64,000 nt of DNA, taken from Lachnospiraceae bacterium (GTDB lineage Bacteria > Bacillota > Clostridia > Lachnospirales > Lachnospiraceae). Numbering within the stretch: position 1 is the first letter of the stretch; every line of letters starts with the position of its first letter. Below the pieces are notes generated by a model, which ran no database searches, was not told the DNA's origin, and worked only from the letters and a program-made list of their open reading frames with translations. Below, piece after piece: positions 44,785-53,856 of this stretch. Where the stretch lies: contig JAAVZR010000009.1 of NCBI GenBank assembly GCA_022791755.1, forward strand, positions 1 to 64,000, given 5' to 3'. The position numbers and the translations under genes were made by a program.

Positions 44785-46347
44785 ATGAGTGAAGAATACA
44801 AAGACACGGAAGAATCCAGGGAAACCAGGGACCTCAAAGATACCGAAAATACAAAAGAAAGCACACATACACAGGCGGCTGTGGCTGACGGGGAGGAAAA
44901 GAGCGGCGGGGACGGATCCGGCCAGGGCACATCCCACAGTACTAAATCCCCCTCTGGTACGTCAGGAAGCGCCGCCTCTCACTCCGACGACGATGACGCC
45001 TACGAAAAAGTATGCTTCATCTGCCGTCGTCCTGAGAGCCGGACCGGGCGCCTGGTGCGTATGCCCGGCAATATGGACGTCTGCCCCGACTGTATGCAGA
45101 AGGCGTTTAATATGCTACAGAACGGGAATCTGTCAGACTATCAGGAGATTCTGAAGAACTATCCGAATCTGGGGAAGGATCTGCTTAATCTCAATGAGCT
45201 GGGATTAAACAGCCCCGAGGTGCCTAAGAGGCAGAAGCTCAAGAAGAAAAAGCCAAAGGAAGAGACGGAGAAGCCCCGGTTTGACAGAAAGCAGATCCCG
45301 GCGCCTCATCAGATGAAGGCTCAGCTGGACGAATATGTGGTGGGGCAGGAGCAGGCCAAAAAGGCAGTATCTGTGGCTGTGTATAACCACTATAAAAGGA
45401 TCACGGCCGATCTGTCCGACGGTGTGGAGATCGAGAAATCGAATATGCTTCTTCTGGGGCCTACCGGCAGCGGGAAGACCTATCTGGTAAAGACCTTAGC
45501 CAGGCTCCTGAATGTCCCCCTGGCCGTTGCCGACGCCACCTCCCTGACAGAGGCCGGTTATATCGGCGACGATATCGAGAGTGTGGTTACGAAGCTTCTG
45601 GCCGCGGCGGATAACGATGTGGAGCGGGCAGAGCATGGCATTATCTATATTGATGAGATCGACAAGATCGCGAAGAAGAAGAATACCACCACCCGGGATG
45701 TGAGCGGAGAATCGGTACAGCAGGAGCTTTTAAAGATGCTGGAGGGCTCTAATGTGGAAGTTCCTGTGGGCTCTAACAGCAAGAACGCCATGGTGCCGAT
45801 GACCACGGTGAATACGTCAAACATCCTCTTCATCTGCGGCGGCGCGTTTCCGGATCTGGAAGATATCATAAAGGCGCGGCTCAATGAAAAGGCGGGTATC
45901 GGTTTTGGCGCGGCTCTTAAGGACAATTTTGAGAAAAAGGACATTCTGTCAAAGGCCACTACGGAGGATCTGCGCCGGTTTGGCATGATTCCGGAGTTTC
46001 TGGGACGGCTCCCCGTGCTGGTGGCGCTGGAGCCCCTTACAAAAGAGTACATGCTGCGGATTCTGAAGGAACCCCGCAATGCCATCATTCGTCAGTACCA
46101 GAAGCTTCTGGCTATGGATGAGGTGCGGCTGATATTCGAGGAGGAGGCGCTGGAGCTCATCGCAGAGAGAGCCATGGAGAAGGAGACAGGAGCCAGGGCG
46201 CTGCGCTCGATTATTGAAGAATATATGATGGATATCATGTATGAGATTCCCAAGGATGATAATATCGGGAGCGTCACGATTACCAGAGAGTATCTGGAGC
46301 ATACCGGCGGTCCCCGGATTGCCATGCGGGGGATGGAGCTGCTGTAG
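44785..46347 (+). CDS. clpX: ATP-dependent Clp protease ATP-binding subunit ClpX
   Basis: C4 zinc finger (CFICRRPESRTGRLVRMPGNMDVCPDC), Walker A LLLGPTGSGKTYLVKTLA, ADATSLTEAGYIGDDIESVVTKLL, sensor/C-terminal ClpX motifs. Confidence 0.95.
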   Translation: MSEEYKDTEESRETRDLKDTENTKESTHTQAAVADGEEKSGGDGSGQGTSHSTKSPSGTSGSAASHSDDDDAYEKVCFICRRPESRTGRLVRMPGNMDVCPDCMQKAFNMLQNGNLSDYQEILKNYPNLGKDLLNLNELGLNSPEVPKRQKLKKKKPKEETEKPRFDRKQIPAPHQMKAQLDEYVVGQEQAKKAVSVAVYNHYKRITADLSDGVEIEKSNMLLLGPTGSGKTYLVKTLARLLNVPLAVADATSLTEAGYIGDDIESVVTKLLAAADNDVERAEHGIIYIDEIDKIAKKKNTTTRDVSGESVQQELLKMLEGSNVEVPVGSNSKNAMVPMTTVNTSNILFICGGAFPDLEDIIKARLNEKAGIGFGAALKDNFEKKDILSKATTEDLRRFGMIPEFLGRLPVLVALEPLTKEYMLRILKEPRNAIIRQYQKLLAMDEVRLIFEEEALELIAERAMEKETGARALRSIIEEYMMDIMYEIPKDDNIGSVTITREYLEHTGGPRIAMRGMELL

Positions 46348-46424
46348 GGGAGACGGGTGTCTCCATACCGGCGGCGTATGAATGATATGTGATCCGTAAC
46401 GATAAAACAGAATAATAGAAAACG

Positions 46425-46463
46425 GCGGCTTCTGAGGTAAGAATACTTCAGGAGCCGCTTTTG
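46425..46463 (+). terminator. Rho-independent terminator after clpX
   Basis: gcggcttctgaggtaagaatacttcaggagccgctttt: stem plus T-rich tail. Confidence 0.7.
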
Positions 46464-46623
46464 TCTCTACGACCAGATGGAAGATCTTTTTGGCTTTTGG
46501 AGTATATCCACAGCTTTTAAAGCATTGGGAGATAGGTTCTTTGTATGGAAAACAGTAAAAAGTAACCCTCCCCGCGCCCCAGGCATAAAATAAAAAAAGA
46601 CTACGGTTTGTCGGAGATTTGTC

Positions 46624-48327
46624 ATGCCCAATGAAGCAGAACGCAGGCAATGCACGGAAAACATTATATCAGAGGACTACGGAGATTTCATTCTGGAAGA
46701 TTATTTTCCGGAGCAGGTGGAGACGATACCGGCAAATTATTGCAGCCAGGAAGTAAACAGCCGATATCTTTCTTTTTATGTCCCCAGACAGCTGTGGGCG
46801 CCTTTAAGTTTTAGCAGCGCCCCCTATGTGTCGGTCCCAAAGCTCTTTACCCCCCAGGACAGTACCAGCCTGACCGTATCCGGCATCACACAGGTGAGGC
46901 AGTCGGCCCTGGGGCTCACCGGGGAAGGGGTGATCGTAGGAATCATTGACACAGGCATTGATTACCGCAATCCGGTATTCCGCAATCCGGATGGGAGCAC
47001 GCGGATTCTGGCAATCTGGGATCAGACGATAAATGACGGTCCCCTGCCGGGGGTGTTCTCCTATGGGTCCGAATACCGCCGGGAGCAGATCAATGAGGCG
47101 CTTCAGTCGCCGGATCCCTATGCGGTGGTGCCATCGCGGGATACGGAAGGGCACGGAACCTTTCTGTCTGGTGTGGCAGCGGGCAGCGACATGCCGGAAA
47201 ATCAGTTTATCGGGGCGGCCTCGAAGGCATCCATTGTGATGGTAAAGCTGAAGCCGGCCAAACAGTATCTGAGAGATTTTTTTGCGATCCAGCCAAATGT
47301 ACCCGCCTATCAGGAAAACGACATTATGCTGGCGGTAGCCTACCTGCAACAATTGCAGCAGGAATTTGATATGCCGCTGGTGGTATTGTGCAGCATGGGC
47401 ACCAACTGGGGCAGCCATTCCGGACTATCGCCGCTGTCACAGACGCTGGCCATGATGCTGGAGAGACCGGCCATATCGGCGGTGGTGCCGGTGGGTAATG
47501 AGAGCGGCCTGGGACATCACTATGAGGGAAAGATCAGTGAAGAGGGAGGGTATCAGGATGTGGAGATCCGGGTAGCGCCCGATGAGAGAGGATTTCAGTT
47601 GGAGCTGTGGTCGATTGTGCCGGACAGGTTTACGGTATCCATCCTCTCTCCCGGCGGGGACTTCGTGCCGCAGATTCCTGCAAGACTGGGAGAAAATCAG
47701 AGAATTACCTTTCCCCTGGAGGCCACGACCGTGGATGTGAGCTACCGTTTTCTGGAGGTACGGGCCAATAACTATCTGGCGGTCATGCGTTTTCTCACAC
47801 CGGCGCCGGGGGTGTGGACGATCCGCGTCTATAATATGAATTTTGTGACGGGGATGTTTAATATGTGGCTGCCATGCCAGGGCTTTATCAGAGAAGAGAC
47901 AGCTTTTTTGAATCCTAACCCCAACACGACGCTGACCGTGCCCTCCGCCACGGAAAAGGTACTGTCCGTAGGGGCTTATAACCATAATAACGGAGGGATC
48001 TATATCCGGTCCGGCAGAGGATATACGACACTGGGGGCGATCAAGCCGGATCTGGTAGCTCCCGGCGTGGATGTCTATGGCCCCGGTTTACACGGACAGT
48101 ATATCCGGCGCAGCGGAACCAGCGTGGCTGCGGCCATAGCGGCGGGAGCGGCAGCCTGTATGCTGGAATGGGGGGTGGTGAGAAAAAACCGCCCCTGGAT
48201 GAATAATAATTTTATCCGCGCGACACTGATCCAGGGAGCCAGAAGAAATCCGAACCTGACATATCCCAACCGGGAATGGGGATATGGTACTTTGGATCTC
48301 TATAATACCTTTAACAGCTTTTCGTGA
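46624..48327 (+). CDS. S8 family (subtilisin-like, Csp-type) peptidase
   Basis: Catalytic Asp GVIVGIIDTGIDYRNPVFRNPDGSTRI, His DTEGHGTFLSGVAAG, Ser RRSGTSVAAAIAAGAAACMLEW. Confidence 0.93.
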   Translation: MPNEAERRQCTENIISEDYGDFILEDYFPEQVETIPANYCSQEVNSRYLSFYVPRQLWAPLSFSSAPYVSVPKLFTPQDSTSLTVSGITQVRQSALGLTGEGVIVGIIDTGIDYRNPVFRNPDGSTRILAIWDQTINDGPLPGVFSYGSEYRREQINEALQSPDPYAVVPSRDTEGHGTFLSGVAAGSDMPENQFIGAASKASIVMVKLKPAKQYLRDFFAIQPNVPAYQENDIMLAVAYLQQLQQEFDMPLVVLCSMGTNWGSHSGLSPLSQTLAMMLERPAISAVVPVGNESGLGHHYEGKISEEGGYQDVEIRVAPDERGFQLELWSIVPDRFTVSILSPGGDFVPQIPARLGENQRITFPLEATTVDVSYRFLEVRANNYLAVMRFLTPAPGVWTIRVYNMNFVTGMFNMWLPCQGFIREETAFLNPNPNTTLTVPSATEKVLSVGAYNHNNGGIYIRSGRGYTTLGAIKPDLVAPGVDVYGPGLHGQYIRRSGTSVAAAIAAGAAACMLEWGVVRKNRPWMNNNFIRATLIQGARRNPNLTYPNREWGYGTLDLYNTFNSFS

Positions 48328-49684
48328 TATGGCGCTGTTCCCACTTATGGCCCCGGTAGCGAAGGAGAAAGAGGACGAGGCGCAGCTGCCAGTCGATGGT
48401 CATGGCGACCCAGGTGCCGAACACCCCCATGCCCAGGTGACGTCCCAACACATAGCTGAGCAGAATGCGGCAGAGCCACATGGAGACGATGGATACGGTC
48501 ATGGTAAATACGGCGTCTCCGGCTGCGCGCAGCGTTCCGGGCAGCGTAAAGGAAAGAGGCCAGGTGAGCATGGCGGCGATCCCGTACCAGAGAGTGATCT
48601 GTCTGGTGAGAGCGGACGTCTCCGGAGACAGGTTGTAGGCATTCAAAATCACGGGAAGAATCAGAAATATGATCGCATTGGTGACAAGGATCGCCACATG
48701 GGCTATGACCAGCAGCTTGCGGGTATAATAGCGGGCCTGTTCGTAGTCTCTGGCCCCCACGCAGCGGGAGATTACGGTGATAAGTCCCAGATTTACGGCG
48801 CCGGCCGCCAGAACCTGAAAACCGGATATGGTATTGGATACGGCATTGGCGGCGATGGCAGAGGTGCCAAAGGAAGCCACCAGGCTCAGTACCAGGATTT
48901 TGCCCAGCTGAAACATACTGTTTTCCAGACCGCTGGGGATACCGACCTGGAGAATCCGCATCACCATATTCTTCTCCGGACGAATGGAGAACGGGAGGTT
49001 GAGGTGAATGAGCTGTTGCGGCTTTAAGAGCATCGCGGTGATAAAGCATGCCGCTACAATGCGGGAAAACAGCGTGGATAAGGCCGCTCCGGCCACGCCC
49101 ATGTGAAAGACGAAGATCAGGAGGGCATTTCCCACGATATTCAAAAGATTCATGGCTAATGACACATACATGGAGATCCGTGAATTACCCATGACGCGAA
49201 ACAGGGCCGCGCCGGAATTATATACGGCGATAAAAGGGATGGCAAAGGTCAGGATAAACAGGTAGTCGGCGGCAGCCTGATGGACATCGTGATCCAGCCG
49301 GCCAAAGACCCGCGTGAGGATAAAGCTTTGTCCGAGGAGGATCAGAATCGTGACCGCGGCCGAAATCAGAATACTGAGAAGATAGAGCTGGCCGGCCGCA
49401 AAGCAGGCCTGCTTTTCATTTTTCTGTCCCAGCAGCTGGCCGGCTGCCACAGCGCCGCCTGTGGCCAGAGCCGAAAAGATATTGATGATAAGAATATTGA
49501 CGCCGTCCACGAGAGAGACGCCGGACACGGCGGCCTCCCCTACCTGGGCCACCATGATGCTGTCGGCCATACCTACGACTACGGCCAGAAACTGCTCTGC
49601 GATGAGGGGGCCAATGAGCTTACACAGAGCCTGATTATCAAAAAGCTGTTTCTCCACCGGGATTTTGGGAAATACTCTCTTCAT
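48311..49684 (-). CDS. MATE family efflux transporter
   Basis: LIGPLIAEQFLAVVVGMADSIMVAQVGEAAVSGVSLVDGVNILIINIFSALATGGAVAAGQLLGQKNEKQA; 12-TM profile. Confidence 0.93.
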   Translation of the reverse strand: MKRVFPKIPVEKQLFDNQALCKLIGPLIAEQFLAVVVGMADSIMVAQVGEAAVSGVSLVDGVNILIINIFSALATGGAVAAGQLLGQKNEKQACFAAGQLYLLSILISAAVTILILLGQSFILTRVFGRLDHDVHQAAADYLFILTFAIPFIAVYNSGAALFRVMGNSRISMYVSLAMNLLNIVGNALLIFVFHMGVAGAALSTLFSRIVAACFITAMLLKPQQLIHLNLPFSIRPEKNMVMRILQVGIPSGLENSMFQLGKILVLSLVASFGTSAIAANAVSNTISGFQVLAAGAVNLGLITVISRCVGARDYEQARYYTRKLLVIAHVAILVTNAIIFLILPVILNAYNLSPETSALTRQITLWYGIAAMLTWPLSFTLPGTLRAAGDAVFTMTVSIVSMWLCRILLSYVLGRHLGMGVFGTWVAMTIDWQLRLVLFLLRYRGHKWEQRHITKSC

Positions 49685-49926
49685 GGGATGCCTCGAATCC
49701 AGGCGGCACAGGGCACAGAGGACATGATAAATCTGATCCTGCCGCCGTTTTTATGATACCGTATCGGACGAAGTCCGCCTGTCCTGAGGGGACATAAAGT
49801 AAGGAATGGCCGAAGGTATATACCTGTTCAGTATACTACCGGGACGATGAAAAAGCATCCTCATAAATATACAAAAAAAAGCAGAGATCCGGAGGAAAAC
49901 TGTACAAGAAAGTTTATATCCCCGGG

Positions 49927-50025
49927 GGTCGGACAGATCTCGTCTGATAAGGTATCCCCTTACGGGGCCCCCTTAACTCATACCCCTGCGGGGTAGACAG
50001 ACTTCGTCTGATAAGGTATAATCAC
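49927..50025. repeat. Two near-identical direct repeats containing small hairpins
   Basis: ggggtcggacagatctcgtctgataaggtat and ggggtagacagacttcgtctgataaggtat, separated by CCCC-n-GGGG hairpins. Confidence 0.75.
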
Positions 50026-50083
50026 TTGGGAAAGATTGCATTATGGGTTAGAGTCATTGGGGCGGGGGAATAAGCGAAGGGAC

Positions 50084-50231
50084 GCCGGGGACCGTAGAGC
50101 TTCCCTGTCCGGGCGCGCTTTCGCTCTGTGCATGACGCAGCGGTGCTAAGTTCGCGCTTCGCTGCCGCTCGCGCTCACTAAGAACCGGCGTCCTGCAAAG
50201 GCCCGGACAGGGAAGCTCTGCGGTCCCCGGC
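50084..50231. repeat. Long inverted repeat: 31-nt arms 50084..50114 and 50201..50231, 30/31 complementary
   Basis: Arm 1 gccggggaccgtagagcttccctgtccgggc; arm 2 gcccggacagggaagctctgcggtccccggc; 86-nt structured loop. Confidence 0.92.
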
Positions 50232-50328
50232 TGTATCTTGCTTACCTCATGAGGATGCCTCAAAAGATAGATGTGGTTTCAGCTTTTCCGGAAGGTAAAA
50301 GCCATCTTTTTGGTGTGTGATACCCTGT

Positions 50329-50356
50329 TTGTTGTAAAGTGTTGTAACACTATAAT
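50329..50356 (+). promoter_or_regulatory. Promoter of the Fe-ADH gene with a dyad in the spacer
   Basis: TTGTTG (50329-50334), 16-nt spacer, TATAAT (50351-50356); dyad GTGTTGTAACAC at 50339-50350. Confidence 0.65.
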
Positions 50357-50508
50357 GCAGGGGATTTTGCATTGGAAGAGGGAAAGGTTCCGGTGCGGAC
50401 AGCCATCGGTGTCCGGGGGCCGCTGTCGTTCCCTTAAATGCCTCTCAATACTACGAAGGCACTCCCCGGTATTCCGGGCCGTGACGATACATAAGGAGGA
50501 TTCATTTT

Positions 50509-51693
50509 ATGAACAGCTTTACCTATCATATTCCAACAGAAGTTGTATTTGGCAGAGATTCGGAGACGCTGACGGCTTCTCTGATACAAAAATACGGAGG
50601 GTCCCGGGTTCTCATAGTCTATGGCGGAGGCAGCGCCGTGCGAAGCGGGCTGATCGAAAAGCTGGAGACACAGCTTTCGGAAGCGGGACTGGCCTGGGAG
50701 GCCATGGGCGGAGTGCATCCGAATCCCTATCTGGAGTTTGCCAGGGAGGGAGCAAAGCGTGCACGGGAAAAGGAAGCAGATTTTATTCTGGCAGTGGGCG
50801 GAGGCAGCGTCATTGACACCTGCAAGGCTATTGCCATCGGAGCCGCGAATCCGGATACCGATATCTGGAAGTTCTGGACGCGGGAGGAGACCGTGACAAA
50901 GAGCCTGCCGGTGGGAGTGGTACTGACGATCTCCGCCTCCGGCAGTGAGATGAGCGATTCGGCAGTGCTCACCGATATGGAGAGCGGTGTGAAGAGAGGG
51001 CTGGGTACATCCTTTAACCGGCCCGTATTTGCCGTACTGAATCCGGAGCTGACCTATACGCTGCCGTCCTACCAGGTGGCCTGCGGGGTGGCGGATATCA
51101 TGATGCATACCATGGACCGGTATTTTAATCCTGATACCACGAACCAGCTCACCGATGAGATCGCGGAGGCGCTGCTTCGCACCACGATCCACAATGGTCT
51201 GACGGCGGTGAAGAACAGCCATGACTATACCGCCATGAGCGAGCTGATGTGGTGCGGCAGTCTGTCGCACAATGGTCTGACAGGGCTGGGAGGAAAGAAG
51301 GATTTCGCTCCTCATCAGCTGGGACATGAGCTGTCCGCCCGCTTTGACGTGGCCCATGGGGCCAGCCTGTCGGCCATCTGGGGTTCCTGGGCGAGATATG
51401 TCTATAAGACGGATGTAAACCGTTTTGCCCGTTTTGCGGCCAACGTATGGGGCCTTCGGGGCTCCAGCGAGGAGTCGGCGGCCATAGCCGGGATCCATGC
51501 CACAGAAGAGTATTTCACCTCCATCGGGATGCCTGTGAACTTCGTGTCACTGGGGATCGGAGTTCAGCCGGAGGAGGCGCTCAGAGAAATGGCCCTGGGA
51601 TGTACCTATCAGAGGACGCGCAAGGTCGGCACGTTTAAAGTGCTGGACGTGGAAGATATTTACGAAATTTATAAGGCGGCAAATTGCGGATGA
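50509..51693 (+). CDS. Iron-containing alcohol dehydrogenase (butanol dehydrogenase-like)
   Basis: MNSFTYHIPTEVVFGRDSETLTASLIQKYGGSRVLIVYGGGSAVRSGLIEKLE...VGGGSVIDTCKAIAIGAAN...FAPHQLGHELSARFDVAHGASLSAIWGSW. Confidence 0.95.
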   Translation: MNSFTYHIPTEVVFGRDSETLTASLIQKYGGSRVLIVYGGGSAVRSGLIEKLETQLSEAGLAWEAMGGVHPNPYLEFAREGAKRAREKEADFILAVGGGSVIDTCKAIAIGAANPDTDIWKFWTREETVTKSLPVGVVLTISASGSEMSDSAVLTDMESGVKRGLGTSFNRPVFAVLNPELTYTLPSYQVACGVADIMMHTMDRYFNPDTTNQLTDEIAEALLRTTIHNGLTAVKNSHDYTAMSELMWCGSLSHNGLTGLGGKKDFAPHQLGHELSARFDVAHGASLSAIWGSWARYVYKTDVNRFARFAANVWGLRGSSEESAAIAGIHATEEYFTSIGMPVNFVSLGIGVQPEEALREMALGCTYQRTRKVGTFKVLDVEDIYEIYKAANCG

Positions 51694-53690
51694 TGACAAA
51701 GCAGGAGCTATCCAAACTTTACCAGAAGATACTGATGGAGCTGCCGCCCAGGACCTGCCGCGACGATTTGTCCGGCTTACAGCAGAAGATTCAGGTGGTA
51801 CTGCGCCATGGCAGACAGAAAAAAATCAAGGATGAGACGCTGGTATCGGAGCTGATGCATCTGGTGCCTGTGTTAAAGGACTGTAAACAGAAGCATCTTT
51901 ACGAAGCGCAGGCGGTCATGGCGCTCCCGCAGGTGCTGGGCGTGTGTGACCGGCTGGCCGAGATCCGGTATCGGGCTTATGAGCAGGCCGGCGAGGAGGA
52001 CAGGCCGCCTTTAGAAGAGCTGTTTCAATACTTTTATCACGGCAGGAGAGAGATTATCACCCTGCCGCCGGTGAAGGCGTACCGCACCCGCTACATAGAA
52101 ATGCAGATTCTGGCCCGGGTGAAAGAGGCGATCCCGGCAGCTCCGGCCACGGAGTATCCGCTGGCCAGGGAGATGAAACGTCACTTTATCCTGCATGTGG
52201 GCGCTACCAATACCGGCAAGACCTACGATGCCCTGCAGGATCTGAAGCGGGCGGAGAGCGGAGTCTATCTGGCGCCGTTACGGCTTCTGGCCATGGAGGT
52301 GCAGGAGCGGATGATGGAAGAGGGGATATTTTGCTCTCTTCTGACCGGTGAGGAGGAGGATATCCGGCATTCAGCCACGGTGCTGTCGGCCACGGTGGAG
52401 AAGCTGGATGTAAACCGTGCCTATGAGGTGGCAGTCATTGATGAGTGTCAGATGATTACGGATCCTCAGCGGGGGGCGTCCTGGACCAGAGCCATACTGG
52501 GCGTGCGGGCACAACGGATCCATGTATGTATGGCGCCGGAAGCAGAGCACATCGTGCGGGCGCTGATCGCCGACTGCAAGGACAGCTGGGAGATCGTCCG
52601 CCACCGCCGCCGGATTCCTCTGACGTATCAGGACAGGCCCTATCGTTTTCCGCAGGATATCGAGGACGGCGATGCGCTGGTGGTATTTTCCCGCAAGACC
52701 GTGCTGTCGGTGGCAGCAGAGCTTACGAGGGCCGGGATCCAGGCCAGCGTCATCTACGGAGCTCTGCCCTACGCTGCCAGAAAGCGTCAGGTGCGGCGCT
52801 TTCTGGACGGAGAGTCCAGGGTTCTGGTGACCACGGACGCCGTGGGGATGGGGATGAATCTGCCGATCCGGCGTATCGTCTTTATGGATATCGTCAAATT
52901 CGACGGCAAAGAAAGGCGGCTCCTGGAACCGGCACAGACCAGGCAGATCGCAGGCCGGGCCGGACGTCTGGGAATGTACGAGGAAGGATTTGTGACCTGT
53001 ATCAAGCAAAACGAGGTGATCCGGAATAATCTGGAGACAGAGGTGGAGACGATCACCCAGGCCCGGCTGAATTTCTCGGAGGCCCTTCTGGATGCGGATT
53101 ATGCCCTTGAGGATCTGATCCGCATGTGGTCCCTGGCTCAGGTGCCTGACAAGTACAGCAAGATGGATACGGAAGAGCCTCTGACGCTGTTAAAGGCGCT
53201 GCGGGGAGCAGGAGTGGATATCACGGGGCGGGAAGCCAATGAGACGCTGTACCGGATGATTACCGTGGGTTTTGATATCGAGAGCCGGGAGCTGGTGGAG
53301 CAGTGGCTGGAGTCATGCCGGCGTTATCTGGCCGGGGAAGAGCTGCTCTTGTTCCCGGATTGCGAGGTGGAAGGGCTTCTGGAGATGGAACTGGCATGCA
53401 GGCAGCTGGACTTGTACTACCAGATGTGTCATCGTTTCGGAATGCCCTGCGATGAGGAGCGGGTGGCCATGGAAAAGGACCGCCTGGCAGCAGCCATCGA
53501 CAGTGCCATCGCGAAGGACCTGCAAAATTACCGGAAGCGCTGCCGGATCTGCGGCAGGACCCTGCCCTGGAATGTGGCCTTCGGCGTATGCGATGCCTGC
53601 TTCGGCCTGCAGAACCGCCGCCGGACGAAAGCGCCGGAGAAAATGCCGGGGAAGGCCCGGGGCAAATCACGGAAAAAAGTAAAAAGATGA
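51690..53690 (+). CDS. Suv3-like superfamily 2 RNA helicase
   Basis: HVGATNTGKTYDALQDLKRAESGVYLAPLRLLAMEVQERM...VIDECQMITDPQRGASWTRAILGV...LVVFSRKTVLSVA...DAVGMGMNLPIRRIVFMDIVKFDG...QIAGRAGRLG; C-terminal CRICGRTLPWNVAFGVCDAC zinc ribbon. Confidence 0.9.
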   Translation: MMTKQELSKLYQKILMELPPRTCRDDLSGLQQKIQVVLRHGRQKKIKDETLVSELMHLVPVLKDCKQKHLYEAQAVMALPQVLGVCDRLAEIRYRAYEQAGEEDRPPLEELFQYFYHGRREIITLPPVKAYRTRYIEMQILARVKEAIPAAPATEYPLAREMKRHFILHVGATNTGKTYDALQDLKRAESGVYLAPLRLLAMEVQERMMEEGIFCSLLTGEEEDIRHSATVLSATVEKLDVNRAYEVAVIDECQMITDPQRGASWTRAILGVRAQRIHVCMAPEAEHIVRALIADCKDSWEIVRHRRRIPLTYQDRPYRFPQDIEDGDALVVFSRKTVLSVAAELTRAGIQASVIYGALPYAARKRQVRRFLDGESRVLVTTDAVGMGMNLPIRRIVFMDIVKFDGKERRLLEPAQTRQIAGRAGRLGMYEEGFVTCIKQNEVIRNNLETEVETITQARLNFSEALLDADYALEDLIRMWSLAQVPDKYSKMDTEEPLTLLKALRGAGVDITGREANETLYRMITVGFDIESRELVEQWLESCRRYLAGEELLLFPDCEVEGLLEMELACRQLDLYYQMCHRFGMPCDEERVAMEKDRLAAAIDSAIAKDLQNYRKRCRICGRTLPWNVAFGVCDACFGLQNRRRTKAPEKMPGKARGKSRKKVKR

Positions 53691-53856
53691 AAGGAATCTT
53701 AAGATTTTTTGTATACGGAAGAAAAGGATAGCAAGGCGGAAAAAAGCGTGGTATACTGATTACAATATAGCGGGCCAGGCAGGATTGGCCCTCACGGTTC
53801 GGGCCTTTTAGTCAGAGGGCGGTTGTCAGAACAGGATCAGGAGACGGCGGGACATC

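Noticed and set aside
48284-49027. 247-aa plus-strand ORF
   Set aside because: Antisense to the MATE transporter; Gly/His-rich shadow translation.
49740-50270. CRISPR array
   Set aside because: Only two repeat copies with non-uniform hairpin-bearing spacing; no cas genes.
50434-51498. 354-aa minus-strand ORF
   Set aside because: Antisense to the iron-containing alcohol dehydrogenase.
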